Assembly: GCF_001639145.1 (NCBI RefSeq)
Contig: NZ_LROY01000002.1
Coordinates: 2,140,501-2,204,500, forward strand
Source of the DNA: Microbulbifer sp. Q7
Lineage (GTDB): Bacteria > Pseudomonadota > Gammaproteobacteria > Pseudomonadales > Cellvibrionaceae
Reading direction: 5' to 3'
DNA length: 64,000 nucleotides
The notes beneath the pieces are model-generated. The model searched no databases. It was not told the DNA's origin and saw only the letters and a program-made list of their open reading frames with translations. Numbering within the stretch: position 1 is the stretch's first letter; each line of letters opens with the position of its first letter. Shown one piece after another: positions 42,458 through 51,861 of this stretch. A program made the translations under genes and the position numbers.

Positions 42458-45349
42458 TTGAACTTCAGGCACTGGGCTGTACTGTCACTGACGGGCCTAC
42501 TGGCACTCTCTGAAAGTGCCGTTGCGTCCTGCCCCAAAACCGGGGTAAAGCTTGCCTCGGGCCCTCTTTCCCGGGCGCTGATCACCCTTGGGCGCCAGTG
42601 TCGGGTCTCTCTCGTTGTCCAGGATCGCCGTGCTTCTTCTATTTATATCCCTCAGCAGCAGCTAGACACGCCGGATGGCAGCATTGCCCCCGCGCTTCAC
42701 CAACTGCTGAAAAAAACCTCCCTCACGTTCACCCACACGGGCACCAATGCCATCGCCGTAATCGCCCGGAGCGAGGAGACGGAAGAGAGCGACAAATCAA
42801 GGCTCCTTCCGGCGGAAGAGATCACGGTCACCGGGCGCAACCTTACCGGTAGTCACCTCCGCCACCTGAAGCTGGACAGTTACGCCCCGATTGACGTACT
42901 CGCCCAACCAGAGCTGGAGATCACCGGCGCCCAGACGGTCGCCGAGCTACTGAAATTTTTGCCAGCAGTGTCTGGCAACTCCACCAGCACCTCGGTCACC
43001 AACGGTGGCAACGGCACCGCCACCGTGACCTTGCGCGGGCTGCCGGCAAGTAACACTCTGGTGCTGATCAACGGCCGCCGCATCGTCAACAATGGCTTCG
43101 GTGGCGAAGCCGCCGACCTGAATACCATCCCGCTGTCTGCCGTTGACCGAATCGAAGTACTGAAAGATGGCGCCTCTGCGGTGTACGGCTCAGACGCGAT
43201 TGCCGGCGTGGTGAATATCATCCTGCGCCGCGAGTTCGATGGCCTCTCGCTGAACAGCTACTACGGCCAGGCAGAGCGCGGCGACCAGCAAACCCAGTCG
43301 TACAGCGTGACCTGGGGTGCCGGTGACGAAGAACGCCACCTGATGTTTAGCCTGGCCCACTACCGGCAGGGGGAAATTTTCAGCCGCGACCGCGATCTCT
43401 CCGCCTCCGCCGACAACCGCTCCCGCGGCGGCACCGATCTTCGCTCCTCCGCCTCCCCCCAGGGGTTTATCGCCCTGTCTGATGGCGTTGTCAGCAACCG
43501 CGGCGACGGTTACACCCCGTGGACCCCGGAGGACCTGTACAACTTCCGCGAGCAGACCTCCGCACTGGTGCCCTCGGAAAAGCAGTCCCTATATGTTGCC
43601 GGCAGCCAAAGGCTCAGCGACACGGTGGCGACCTATGCGGAGCTTATGGCCGTGCGCACCCGCGCCGAATCCACCATGGCGGCCACGCCGGTATTTACCC
43701 GCTTTGACAACGGCGACCTGAGCATTGCCGCTGACCAGGTGTACAACCCATTTGGCGAAGAAATCACCGACGTGCGCAAACGCGTGCTGGAACTGGGCCC
43801 ACGGGTTCAGCACAACAGCACCGACACCTGGCGACTCAATAGCGGCCTGAAGGGCGATGCCGGCGACTGGCAGTGGGAGCTCACCGCAGCCGCCCACTAC
43901 ACCGAGGCCAGGGAGCGCCTGACCAACCTCATTGACCCGATCCGCCTGTCCGCAGGATTGAAAGGCAGCGACACCTGCAACGCGGAATCCAGCTGTGTTC
44001 CGATCAATCTGCTCGGCACCCCGGGCAGTATTGATGGCGAACAGCTGGACTTCATACGTGGGGAAAACCGGGTGAACGGCGCCAGCCGCATGGCGTCCCT
44101 GACCTATATTGCCGACGGCCCGCTCGGGCGGAACCAAGCCGGCGATATACTGGCCGCCGCGGGCGTGGAAGTCCGCCGGGAAGCCATCGACTTCACCTCG
44201 ACCGACATCAACGGACTGTCACTGATTGGCGGTATTGCCTCCGGCTCTGCCCAGGGCATGCGCCTGATCGGCGAGGCATTCGGCGAAATTTCCCTACCTC
44301 TTAAGGCGAACGCCCTGTGGCTGGATGGTGCCATTCGCTATTCCGATTACAGTGACTTCGGCAATACCGCCAATCCGAAGGTGGCGCTGCGCTGGCGCCC
44401 CACCCCCTCCCTGCTCGTGCGTGCCAGTTACGCCACCGGCTTCAAGGCGCCTACGCTGGTGGACATGAACCAGACGGGATACCAGAGTCAGGAATTCCTT
44501 TTCGATCCGTGCACCAACAGCAATGCCTCTTCGCTGCCGGGCTGCAGTGGCCGTGCGGACCAGGCGCGCATTCAGTACCTCACCGAATTTGGCGGCAACC
44601 CCGACCTGCAGCCCGAAACTTCGGACAACCGATCCCTTGGCATCGTGTGGACACCGGGCGACTACACCGGCTTTCATGCCAGCCTGGACCTGTTCGAGAT
44701 ACGCCAGAACGACGTCATCGATACCAGCCCGCAGTACCTGATCAACGAAAATGCAACCAATGGATTGTTCGGGGACCGGGTAATACGGGATGCCCGCGGC
44801 GATATCACGCGGATCGTTGCCACTCGCCTCAATATTGGCGCCCGGGAAGTACGCGGCATTGACGCCAGCCTGCGTTACCAACACCAGTCCCGCGAACTGG
44901 GTCTTCTCCGCTGGTCCATGAATGGCAGCCACATGGCCAGCTACCTCAACCAGCTGGCACCCGGCAGCCCCACGGAAGATCTCTCCGGCACCTTTGCCGA
45001 CTCTGCCAGCGGCGGGGCCGGCTCACTGCCGGAATGGAAAGCCAACACCGGGGTTTACTGGCAGCGGGGGCGCTGGGAGGCCGGGTATACCGTGCATTAT
45101 GTCAGCGGCCTGAAGGAAAGCTTCACCGTCAACGACCAGTATGTGACCCGTCAAATCGGCAGCTGGTCGACGCACGACTTGCAGGTAGCCTACGGCATGC
45201 CCAGCGGCTACCGCTTTGCGGTAGGTATCGACAACCTACTGGACGAAGCACCACCGTTTGCCGCCTCTGCGTTCAACGACAACTTTGATGCGCGCACCTA
45301 CGACCTGACCGGGCGCTACTGGTACGCCACCTTCAGCTTCACAATGTGA
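42458..45349 (+). CDS. TonB-dependent receptor with N-terminal STN signalling domain (FecA type)
   Basis: 963 residues. Signal peptide (LSLTGLLALSESAVA), STN domain at about 33-103 (SGPLSRALITLGRQCRVSLVV, SSIYIPQQQ), TonB box EEITVTG at 120-126, plug domain with LRGLPASNTLVLINGRRI and GASAVYGSDAIAGVVNIIL, then the 22-strand barrel ending in YATFSFTM with a terminal aromatic-hydrophobic strand. The start is a TTG 10 nt after AGGTGGG; no in-frame ATG fits. With the ECF and FecR genes it forms a surface-signalling system. The ligand is unknown. Confidence 0.92.
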   Translation: MNFRHWAVLSLTGLLALSESAVASCPKTGVKLASGPLSRALITLGRQCRVSLVVQDRRASSIYIPQQQLDTPDGSIAPALHQLLKKTSLTFTHTGTNAIAVIARSEETEESDKSRLLPAEEITVTGRNLTGSHLRHLKLDSYAPIDVLAQPELEITGAQTVAELLKFLPAVSGNSTSTSVTNGGNGTATVTLRGLPASNTLVLINGRRIVNNGFGGEAADLNTIPLSAVDRIEVLKDGASAVYGSDAIAGVVNIILRREFDGLSLNSYYGQAERGDQQTQSYSVTWGAGDEERHLMFSLAHYRQGEIFSRDRDLSASADNRSRGGTDLRSSASPQGFIALSDGVVSNRGDGYTPWTPEDLYNFREQTSALVPSEKQSLYVAGSQRLSDTVATYAELMAVRTRAESTMAATPVFTRFDNGDLSIAADQVYNPFGEEITDVRKRVLELGPRVQHNSTDTWRLNSGLKGDAGDWQWELTAAAHYTEARERLTNLIDPIRLSAGLKGSDTCNAESSCVPINLLGTPGSIDGEQLDFIRGENRVNGASRMASLTYIADGPLGRNQAGDILAAAGVEVRREAIDFTSTDINGLSLIGGIASGSAQGMRLIGEAFGEISLPLKANALWLDGAIRYSDYSDFGNTANPKVALRWRPTPSLLVRASYATGFKAPTLVDMNQTGYQSQEFLFDPCTNSNASSLPGCSGRADQARIQYLTEFGGNPDLQPETSDNRSLGIVWTPGDYTGFHASLDLFEIRQNDVIDTSPQYLINENATNGLFGDRVIRDARGDITRIVATRLNIGAREVRGIDASLRYQHQSRELGLLRWSMNGSHMASYLNQLAPGSPTEDLSGTFADSASGGAGSLPEWKANTGVYWQRGRWEAGYTVHYVSGLKESFTVNDQYVTRQIGSWSTHDLQVAYGMPSGYRFAVGIDNLLDEAPPFAASAFNDNFDARTYDLTGRYWYATFSFTM

Positions 45350-45754
45350 AGCAGCCGCTGCCACCGATACCACCATTGGTGATTTCCCCTCTATTCTGAT
45401 TGTGAATCGCACGGTTCGCGGGCAGCCATCGGCTGGCCTGCGGACAACCGTGTGTTTGCACAGCTTCGCGAATTTCTTTTTTTCGCAAAGAATCCTGCAA
45501 TTTCGTCAAAACCCGCGCAGCCACTAACTGCGCGCGGCCGTAAAACCACTGCACATCCGGTTCGTCATTTTTTCTTTTTTTGACGCCACAATTGGCGAAA
45601 ACGAACCAAAGGCGCAATTTCATTCACGAATAACCTTGAAGAAAGAAAAATTGTTCTAGGGTTGATAGCAAGCCTCTGTTGATAGAAGTGCGTAGTTGTC
45701 AGGGAGGGCACGGCCATATTCGGCGAACATCACCGGTATCAGGAGAGGTATACC
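45350..45754. other. Intergenic region with imperfect hairpin
   Basis: No gene is supported in these 405 bp. An extended imperfect hairpin at 45410-45452 has outer arms CACGGTT/AACCGTG and inner GCAGCC/GGCTG. A second one (CGCGCAG/CTGCGCG) lies at 45514-45534. Neither has a U run. GTTGATAG occurs twice (45661 and 45678) ahead of the next receptor gene. Confidence 0.5.
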
Positions 45755-48535
45755 ATGGACAAAACCCGTCTTTCTCGGGCAATCAAGGGCGCGATCGCAG
45801 CTGCCGCCGTAACATCCAGCTTTTCTACCGTTTCTATTGCTCAGGATGCACAGGCGCAGGTTGAGGAAATTGTTGTAACCGGTTCTCGCATTCAACGTGC
45901 GACCGATGCGAATAGCGCCACCCCAATTAGCGTGTTCGATGCTGCAGCACTGGAGCAATCGGGCCAGACAACGCTGGAAGACTTCCTGCAAAACATTCCA
46001 TCAATGACCGGCGGCCAGCTCGGCTCATCGGTGAACAACGGCAGTGCCGGTCTCTCAACCGTATCGCTTCGCGGCCTGGGCTCCTCCCGCACACTGATCT
46101 TGATGAATGGCCGTCGCCTTAGCTCTTCAGCTGGTGCCACCGGGGTGGTCGACTTGAACACCATCCCCACCTCCATCATTGAGCGGGTAGAAATCCTGCG
46201 CGACGGCGCCTCGACCATTTACGGCTCCGACGCCATCGCCGGGGTCATTAACATCATCACCAAAAAAGGATTCGAAGGCGCTGAGCTGACCTTCGATTAC
46301 GGGGCTTCCACCCACGGTGACGGTGATGAGTATCTGGCTGCCATGACTCTGGGCGCGTCCAATGATCGCGGCCACGTGATGATCAACGCGCAGTACACCA
46401 AGCGGGAGGATATCTTCCAGTCCGATCGCCGGTTCTCCGAGTGCCCCCTGCGTGAGATTGGCGGCAACGTCGTCTGTGGCGGCAGCGCCACCACAACTCC
46501 GGCCCGCTTCTCCCCGACCGCAAACTCCGACCAGCTTATTGTTGATCCGGTAACGGGAGTCGTGCGCGACTTCAATGCGGCCACCGACGCCTACAACTTC
46601 GCCGCAGTCAGCTACCTGATTACACCGCAAGAAGTCGCTTCGATGTACGGCTACGGTACCTACGAGCTGTACGACTGGAAAGACGTAACCACCATCAACG
46701 CATTCAGCGAACTGTCATTCGTCAACCGTCGCTCGGACCAGCTGCTCGCCGCCGAGGGCACATTCTGGGGCCCCGAGGTTCCCGTTACTAACCCCTACAA
46801 CCCCATTGGCGAACCCGTCAACATTGGCCGTCGCCTGGAAGAAACCGGTGGCCGCGCGTTCTCCCAGGACCTGAACACCTGGCGCGGTGTGATCGGCCTC
46901 GAGGGCGAATTCTGTAACGAGTGGACCTGGGACCTCTCGTACAACTACGCGCGCTGGGTCGACTCTCAGATCGACCGCGGCCGCGGCAATACCGTGCGCT
47001 TCCAGAATCTGCTCGACCCCGCGGCCTGTGCGGCAGACCCGGAATGTGCGGCAGCGCTTGCCGATTCCGGTAACGTCCCCGCATGGAACCCCTTCGTGGA
47101 AGGGTCGCTGACCCCCGCCATGCAAAACTATGCACTGGTGACCAACTCCCCGGTAGAGCGCTCCAGCCTGCGCAGCGTACAAGCCAACCTGGTGGGTGAT
47201 TTCGGCGACTGGAGCCTGGCAAGCGAGGCGCCCGCCTGGGCGGTTGGCTACGAACACAGATCGGAGCGCGCAGAAATTGTCCCGGACGGAGCCGCGCAAA
47301 TTGGGCAAATCTACTTCGTCAGCGGCGATGCCTGGGGCGGCAACTACAGCGTTGACGAATTCTACGGCGAGGTCCGCATTCCCATTCTGGATGGACGCCC
47401 ATGGGCAGAAGTACTCGCCTTCGAAGCCTCCTTCCGCTATTCGGACTACAGCACCATCGGTGACGACACTACTTTCGGGGTGGTGCTCGAATACGCACCG
47501 TTGGATGAGCTCCGCTTCCGCGGCACCTACTCCGAGGGCTTCCGGGCTCCGGGTCTCGATGACCTCTTCCTGCCACCAACCGTGTCAGCAGAGAGCTATT
47601 CGGATCCCTGTAACGAGTACGGCACTGCAGACAACGCCAACGTGCAGGCGAACTGTGCCGCCGACGGCATTGCCCCCGGCACCACCATTGCTTCTACCCA
47701 GGCTACCGGCCTGTTTGGCGGCAACCCGGATCTGGAAGCAGAGAAATCAGAAAGCTGGACACTGGGTGCGGTGTGGACGCCGAGCTTTACTGACGACATG
47801 GGCTTCACCGTCGATTACTTCAATATCAGTATCGACGACGCCATCGGCACCCTCACCACGAATACCATCGTGCAGGGCTGTTACGAGAGCCCTAACTTCA
47901 GCTCGCCGTTGTGTAACCTGATCACCGGTGCACCGGCCGTGGGCACCAGCCCATCCCAGGGAGCACCCACACGCCGTGCCTCTGACCTGACCATCGCCGG
48001 CCAGCTGCTGAACAGCCAGAACGTCGCTACCTTTGAGACCTCCGGTGTCGACCTCGGATTCGACTACAGCGTGGACGCCGGTGCCGGCATAGTCAGCGTC
48101 AACCTTTCCGCCACTTACCTTCACGAATGGAAGTATCGCGGCAGCTCAGAGGACCCCACCGTTGATCTGGCAGGCTTCTTCGGCGCCGACCCGGTGACTA
48201 CCGCCATCGTGGCTTTCCCCGAGTGGAAGTTCTATGGCACCGTGGGGTATGAGTACGACTGCTGGAGCGCCTTTACGACTGTACGCATGCTCGGTGAAGT
48301 GGACGACTTCGATCCATCGCCCGGTGACCTGGCGACGCACATCGATGCCACCTGGTACCAGGACGTGAACTTCAACTACTTCCGCTGGGAGAACGTGACC
48401 CTGACCGGCGGTATCCGCAACGTCTGGAATCAGCAACCGCCCTACGTCACCAACAACGATGACATGAACACCCTGATGAGAAGCTACGACACCGTCGGCC
48501 GCTTCTTCTACGGCAGCGTGACATTGCGGTTCTAA
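45755..48535 (+). CDS. TonB-dependent receptor
   Basis: 926 residues after AGGAGAGG. Signal peptide ends near STVSIAQ, TonB box EEIVVTG at 38-44, plug with LSTVSLRGLGSSRTLILMNG and GASTIYGSDAIAGVINIIT, then a barrel with extracellular cysteine pairs (CPLREIGGNVVC, DPAACAADPECAAAL) and final strand FFYGSVTLRF. It lacks an STN domain, so it transports without surface signalling. It resembles the large receptor group used for oligopeptides and saccharides in marine and soil proteobacteria; the substrate is not identifiable. Confidence 0.93.
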   Translation: MDKTRLSRAIKGAIAAAAVTSSFSTVSIAQDAQAQVEEIVVTGSRIQRATDANSATPISVFDAAALEQSGQTTLEDFLQNIPSMTGGQLGSSVNNGSAGLSTVSLRGLGSSRTLILMNGRRLSSSAGATGVVDLNTIPTSIIERVEILRDGASTIYGSDAIAGVINIITKKGFEGAELTFDYGASTHGDGDEYLAAMTLGASNDRGHVMINAQYTKREDIFQSDRRFSECPLREIGGNVVCGGSATTTPARFSPTANSDQLIVDPVTGVVRDFNAATDAYNFAAVSYLITPQEVASMYGYGTYELYDWKDVTTINAFSELSFVNRRSDQLLAAEGTFWGPEVPVTNPYNPIGEPVNIGRRLEETGGRAFSQDLNTWRGVIGLEGEFCNEWTWDLSYNYARWVDSQIDRGRGNTVRFQNLLDPAACAADPECAAALADSGNVPAWNPFVEGSLTPAMQNYALVTNSPVERSSLRSVQANLVGDFGDWSLASEAPAWAVGYEHRSERAEIVPDGAAQIGQIYFVSGDAWGGNYSVDEFYGEVRIPILDGRPWAEVLAFEASFRYSDYSTIGDDTTFGVVLEYAPLDELRFRGTYSEGFRAPGLDDLFLPPTVSAESYSDPCNEYGTADNANVQANCAADGIAPGTTIASTQATGLFGGNPDLEAEKSESWTLGAVWTPSFTDDMGFTVDYFNISIDDAIGTLTTNTIVQGCYESPNFSSPLCNLITGAPAVGTSPSQGAPTRRASDLTIAGQLLNSQNVATFETSGVDLGFDYSVDAGAGIVSVNLSATYLHEWKYRGSSEDPTVDLAGFFGADPVTTAIVAFPEWKFYGTVGYEYDCWSAFTTVRMLGEVDDFDPSPGDLATHIDATWYQDVNFNYFRWENVTLTGGIRNVWNQQPPYVTNNDDMNTLMRSYDTVGRFFYGSVTLRF

Positions 48536-48555
48536 TACCCGAAACATCTCCTCCC

Positions 48556-48584
48556 AGCCCCGCCCCACCCGGCGGGGCTTTTTT
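48556..48584 (+). terminator. Rho-independent terminator after the second receptor gene
   Basis: 9-bp stem AGCCCCGCC/GGCGGGGCT with a 6-nt loop, followed by a T run. It is 21 bp past the stop. Confidence 0.93.
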
Positions 48585-48718
48585 ATGCCCGACCTTTCCT
48601 GCCCTTCCTGCATCACCAGCCATACCGGCAAATACCTGAAACTTCAGACGAGCGTCTGCCAACGCTAATTGACACAGCTGTCCAAGCTGACTTTGGTTTA
48701 TTTGCAAATATTCATAAA

Positions 48719-48787
48719 TTTTTTTGAGGGAACTTTTCCCCCATACGTTAAATACACGTTGGGAAGGAAATGACCACTTGGGGGTAG
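48719..48787 (+). promoter_or_regulatory. Leader motif of receptor gene 3, shared with receptor gene 5
   Basis: The elements TTTTTTGAGGGA, then GTTGGGA after 26 nt, then CTTGGGGG recur in order and at nearly equal spacing before the receptor gene at 62238 (27 nt between the first two). In both cases the motif begins about 135 bp before the ATG. Confidence 0.55.
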
Positions 48788-48852
48788 TCGTTTCCGCACA
48801 CGCCAATTCTTGGCAACACACTATAAATCCAACGATCAAGAGAGGATTTACA

Positions 48853-51792
48853 ATGAGAAAGAACCTCCTGTCCGTAGCCGTAGCCGCTACGATCATGGTT
48901 CCCGCCCTGCCAGCATTCGCGCAAGAAGACGCGCAGATGGTAGAAGAAGTGGTAGTTACCGGCTCTCGAATCCAGCGCGCGAATGACGTAAGCGTCAGCC
49001 CGGTGACTGCAGTAAGTGCAGAAGATTTCAAAGCCAGCGGTGTTGTTCGGGTTGAAGACCTGATCAACGACCTTCCGCAAGTTGCTGCGACGCAAACCGC
49101 GGGTCAGGCAAACGGCGCAACCGGTACTGCTACTGTTGACTTGCGTGGTCTGGGCATCAGCCGCACCCTGGTACTGATGGATGGCCGCCGTATGCCGGCA
49201 GGCTCCCCTTTCACCAGCTCCGCTGCGGACCTCAACCAAATTCCTGCCGCACTGGTTGAAAGCGTTGAAGTTTTGACTGGTGGCTCTTCCGCTACCTATG
49301 GTTCTGACGCCATCGCCGGTGTTGTGAACTTCAAAATGATGGACGACTTCGAAGGGTTCCGCTTCGAGACTCAGACCAGCGTTTATCAGCACGACAATGA
49401 CAACAGCAACATCCAAAGCGTGGTAAAAGAGCGCGGATTCGACGTTGCTGACGGTTCGGTTACCGACGGTGAAACCAACGACTTCACCATGGTATTCGGT
49501 GCCAACTTTGAAGATGGCCGTGGTAACGTCACTGCTTATGCAAACTACCGCAAGATCGACGCCGTTCTCCAGGCAGACCGCGACTACAGCGGCTGTGCTC
49601 TGCGTGGCAGCCCCGACAGCTTCTCCTGCGGTGGCTCCTCCACTGTGCCCTGGGGCCGTTTCACCGATTTCGGCGTGAACAATGGCGTTGACACTGAAGG
49701 CTTTGATTACAGCGTTGACGGCAACGGCTTCACCGAGTTCAGCCAGCTTTATAACTACGGTCCGCTGAACTACTTCCAGCGTCCGGACGAAAAGTGGTCC
49801 ATGGGTGCATTTGCACACTACGACATCAACGAAAAGGCCACTGCCTACACTCAGCTGTCTTTCAACGATGACCGCACCGTTGCACAGATTGCTCCTTCTG
49901 GTGCCTTCTTCGTAACCAACGACCTGTATTGTGGCAACCCGTTCCTTTCCGAAGAACAATATCAAGCGATCTGTGGTGTTTACGGCCTGACCAAAGATCA
50001 GTCCATGAGCGACCTGGTTGTTACCGCTGCTGACGCAGATGGCAACGCCGTGATCGATCCAGACACTGGCCTGGCTGTTACCTACCCGGGCGCTATTTAT
50101 ATCGGCCGTCGTAACGTCGAAGGCGGCCCCCGTCAAGATGACCTGCGCCACACCTCCTACCGCGGTGTGTTTGGTGTGCGCGGTGACATTAATGACAGCT
50201 GGAACTACGACGTGTACTACCAGCTGGCAGAAGTCAGCCTCGAACAGACTTACATGAACGACCTGAGTTCCTCACGTATCGCTCGCGCTCTGGACGTTCG
50301 CGCCGATGCAGATGGCAACCCAGTATGTCAGTCCGTTCTGGACGGCTCTGATCCGAACTGTGTGCCTTGGAATATTTTCCAAGAAGGTGGCGTAACTCAG
50401 GAAGCAATCGACTACCTGGTACTGCCTCTCTTCGCTCGCGGCACCAACGAACAAGAAATCTTCTCCGGTTACGTAGCTGGCAACCTGTCTGATTACGGCG
50501 TTAAACTGCCGACTGCTGATCAGGGCGTCGATGTAGTGTTCGGTTACGAGCATCGTCGCGAAGCACTGGACTACAACCCTGACCAGGGCTTCCAGAATGG
50601 TGAAGGTGCAGGTCAAGGCGGCCCAACTAACCCGCTGTCTGGCTCTTTCAGCGTGGACGAAGTATTCACCGAAGCACGCCTGCCCATCCTCTCCGGCATG
50701 GCTGGTGCTGAATACCTCGGCCTGGAAGTTGCTTACCGCTACTCTGACTACTCTACCAACAAGACCACCGACACTTACAAAATCGGCCTTGATTGGGTTC
50801 CAACTGAAGACCTGAAGCTGCGTGCAAGCTTCCAGTCTGCAGCGCGTGCAGCGAACATTTCTGAGTTGTTCCGTGCCCAAGGCATCGGCCTGTTCGACAT
50901 GGACGTAGACCCTTGTGGTACCGCCATGATCGCTACCCTGGAAGAGTGTCAGCGTACCGGCATCACCGCTTCTCAGTACGGCTCCAACCTGGATTCTCCA
51001 GCGGGCCAGTACAACGAAGTTACCGGTGGCAACCCGGATCTCGAGCCGGAAGAATCTGAAACCCTGTCCTTCGGCTTCGTTTACACTCCGTCCTTCGTCG
51101 AAGGTCTGAACCTGAGCGTTGACTACTTTGACATCGACGTTCAAAACGCGATCTCAGCAGTCAGCTCTGAAACAGTTCTGAACCTTTGCCTGTACAACAA
51201 CGTCAATTGTGACAAAGTAAACCGCGGCGGTAACGGTAACCTGTGGATTGGCGATGCCAACATCGAGTCTACCAACACCAACATCGGCTACTTCCGCACT
51301 TCCGGTGTAGACATCAATGCTAACTACGGCATGGATGTAGGTAACATGGGTTCTGTAGACTTCAACCTGATCGCTACTTACCTCACCGAGTGGGAGCAGC
51401 AAGAAGTTCCAACTGAAGCTGCAGAATCTTGTGTTGGCACCTGGGGCGGTTCCTGCGGCAGCCCCACCCCGGAGCTGGTTAGCACTCTGCGCGCTACCTG
51501 GATCACTCCGTGGAACCTGGATGTCATGGGCGGATGGCGTCACATTGGTGGCACTACCGACAATGGCAGCAACGGTGCTGACTTTGACGCTGTGAACTAC
51601 CTCGACCTGTCCGCGTCTTACGGTGTAACCGATAAGATCCGCGTACGTACCGGTATCAACAACGTACTGGACAAAGAGCCGCCGCTGACTGCAGACGCTG
51701 GTCCCAGCATCTACGGCAACGGCAACACCTTCCCGGGCATGTATGACGCTCTGGGTCGCTACATGTTCTTGGGCATGACCGTAGACTTCTAA
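48853..51792 (+). CDS. TonB-dependent receptor
   Basis: 979 residues from the ATG giving MRKNLLSVAVAATIMVPALP after AGAGGA; 43 upstream codons in frame are leader DNA. TonB box EEVVVTG at 31-37, plug with TVDLRGLGISRTLVLMDGRR and GSSATYGSDAIAGVVNFKM, then a long barrel ending GRYMFLGMTVDF. The gene uses many GGT, CGT, GCT and GTT codons, unlike the GGC/GCC-rich genes around it, which is a sign of high expression. The substrate is unknown. A sulfotransferase gene converges on its terminator. Confidence 0.93.
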   Translation: MRKNLLSVAVAATIMVPALPAFAQEDAQMVEEVVVTGSRIQRANDVSVSPVTAVSAEDFKASGVVRVEDLINDLPQVAATQTAGQANGATGTATVDLRGLGISRTLVLMDGRRMPAGSPFTSSAADLNQIPAALVESVEVLTGGSSATYGSDAIAGVVNFKMMDDFEGFRFETQTSVYQHDNDNSNIQSVVKERGFDVADGSVTDGETNDFTMVFGANFEDGRGNVTAYANYRKIDAVLQADRDYSGCALRGSPDSFSCGGSSTVPWGRFTDFGVNNGVDTEGFDYSVDGNGFTEFSQLYNYGPLNYFQRPDEKWSMGAFAHYDINEKATAYTQLSFNDDRTVAQIAPSGAFFVTNDLYCGNPFLSEEQYQAICGVYGLTKDQSMSDLVVTAADADGNAVIDPDTGLAVTYPGAIYIGRRNVEGGPRQDDLRHTSYRGVFGVRGDINDSWNYDVYYQLAEVSLEQTYMNDLSSSRIARALDVRADADGNPVCQSVLDGSDPNCVPWNIFQEGGVTQEAIDYLVLPLFARGTNEQEIFSGYVAGNLSDYGVKLPTADQGVDVVFGYEHRREALDYNPDQGFQNGEGAGQGGPTNPLSGSFSVDEVFTEARLPILSGMAGAEYLGLEVAYRYSDYSTNKTTDTYKIGLDWVPTEDLKLRASFQSAARAANISELFRAQGIGLFDMDVDPCGTAMIATLEECQRTGITASQYGSNLDSPAGQYNEVTGGNPDLEPEESETLSFGFVYTPSFVEGLNLSVDYFDIDVQNAISAVSSETVLNLCLYNNVNCDKVNRGGNGNLWIGDANIESTNTNIGYFRTSGVDINANYGMDVGNMGSVDFNLIATYLTEWEQQEVPTEAAESCVGTWGGSCGSPTPELVSTLRATWITPWNLDVMGGWRHIGGTTDNGSNGADFDAVNYLDLSASYGVTDKIRVRTGINNVLDKEPPLTADAGPSIYGNGNTFPGMYDALGRYMFLGMTVDF

Positions 51793-51815
51793 TTCCTAAA
51801 ATTAGAAGGAAACGA

Positions 51816-51847
51816 AAAAGGCAGGGCGAAAGCCCTGCCTTTTTTTT
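51816..51847. terminator. Bidirectional terminator between receptor gene 3 and the sulfotransferase gene
   Basis: 8-bp stem GGCAGGGC/GCCCTGCC with GAAA tetraloop, preceded by a run of A and followed by eight T. Confidence 0.95.
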
Positions 51848-51861
51848 GACAGTTTACATGG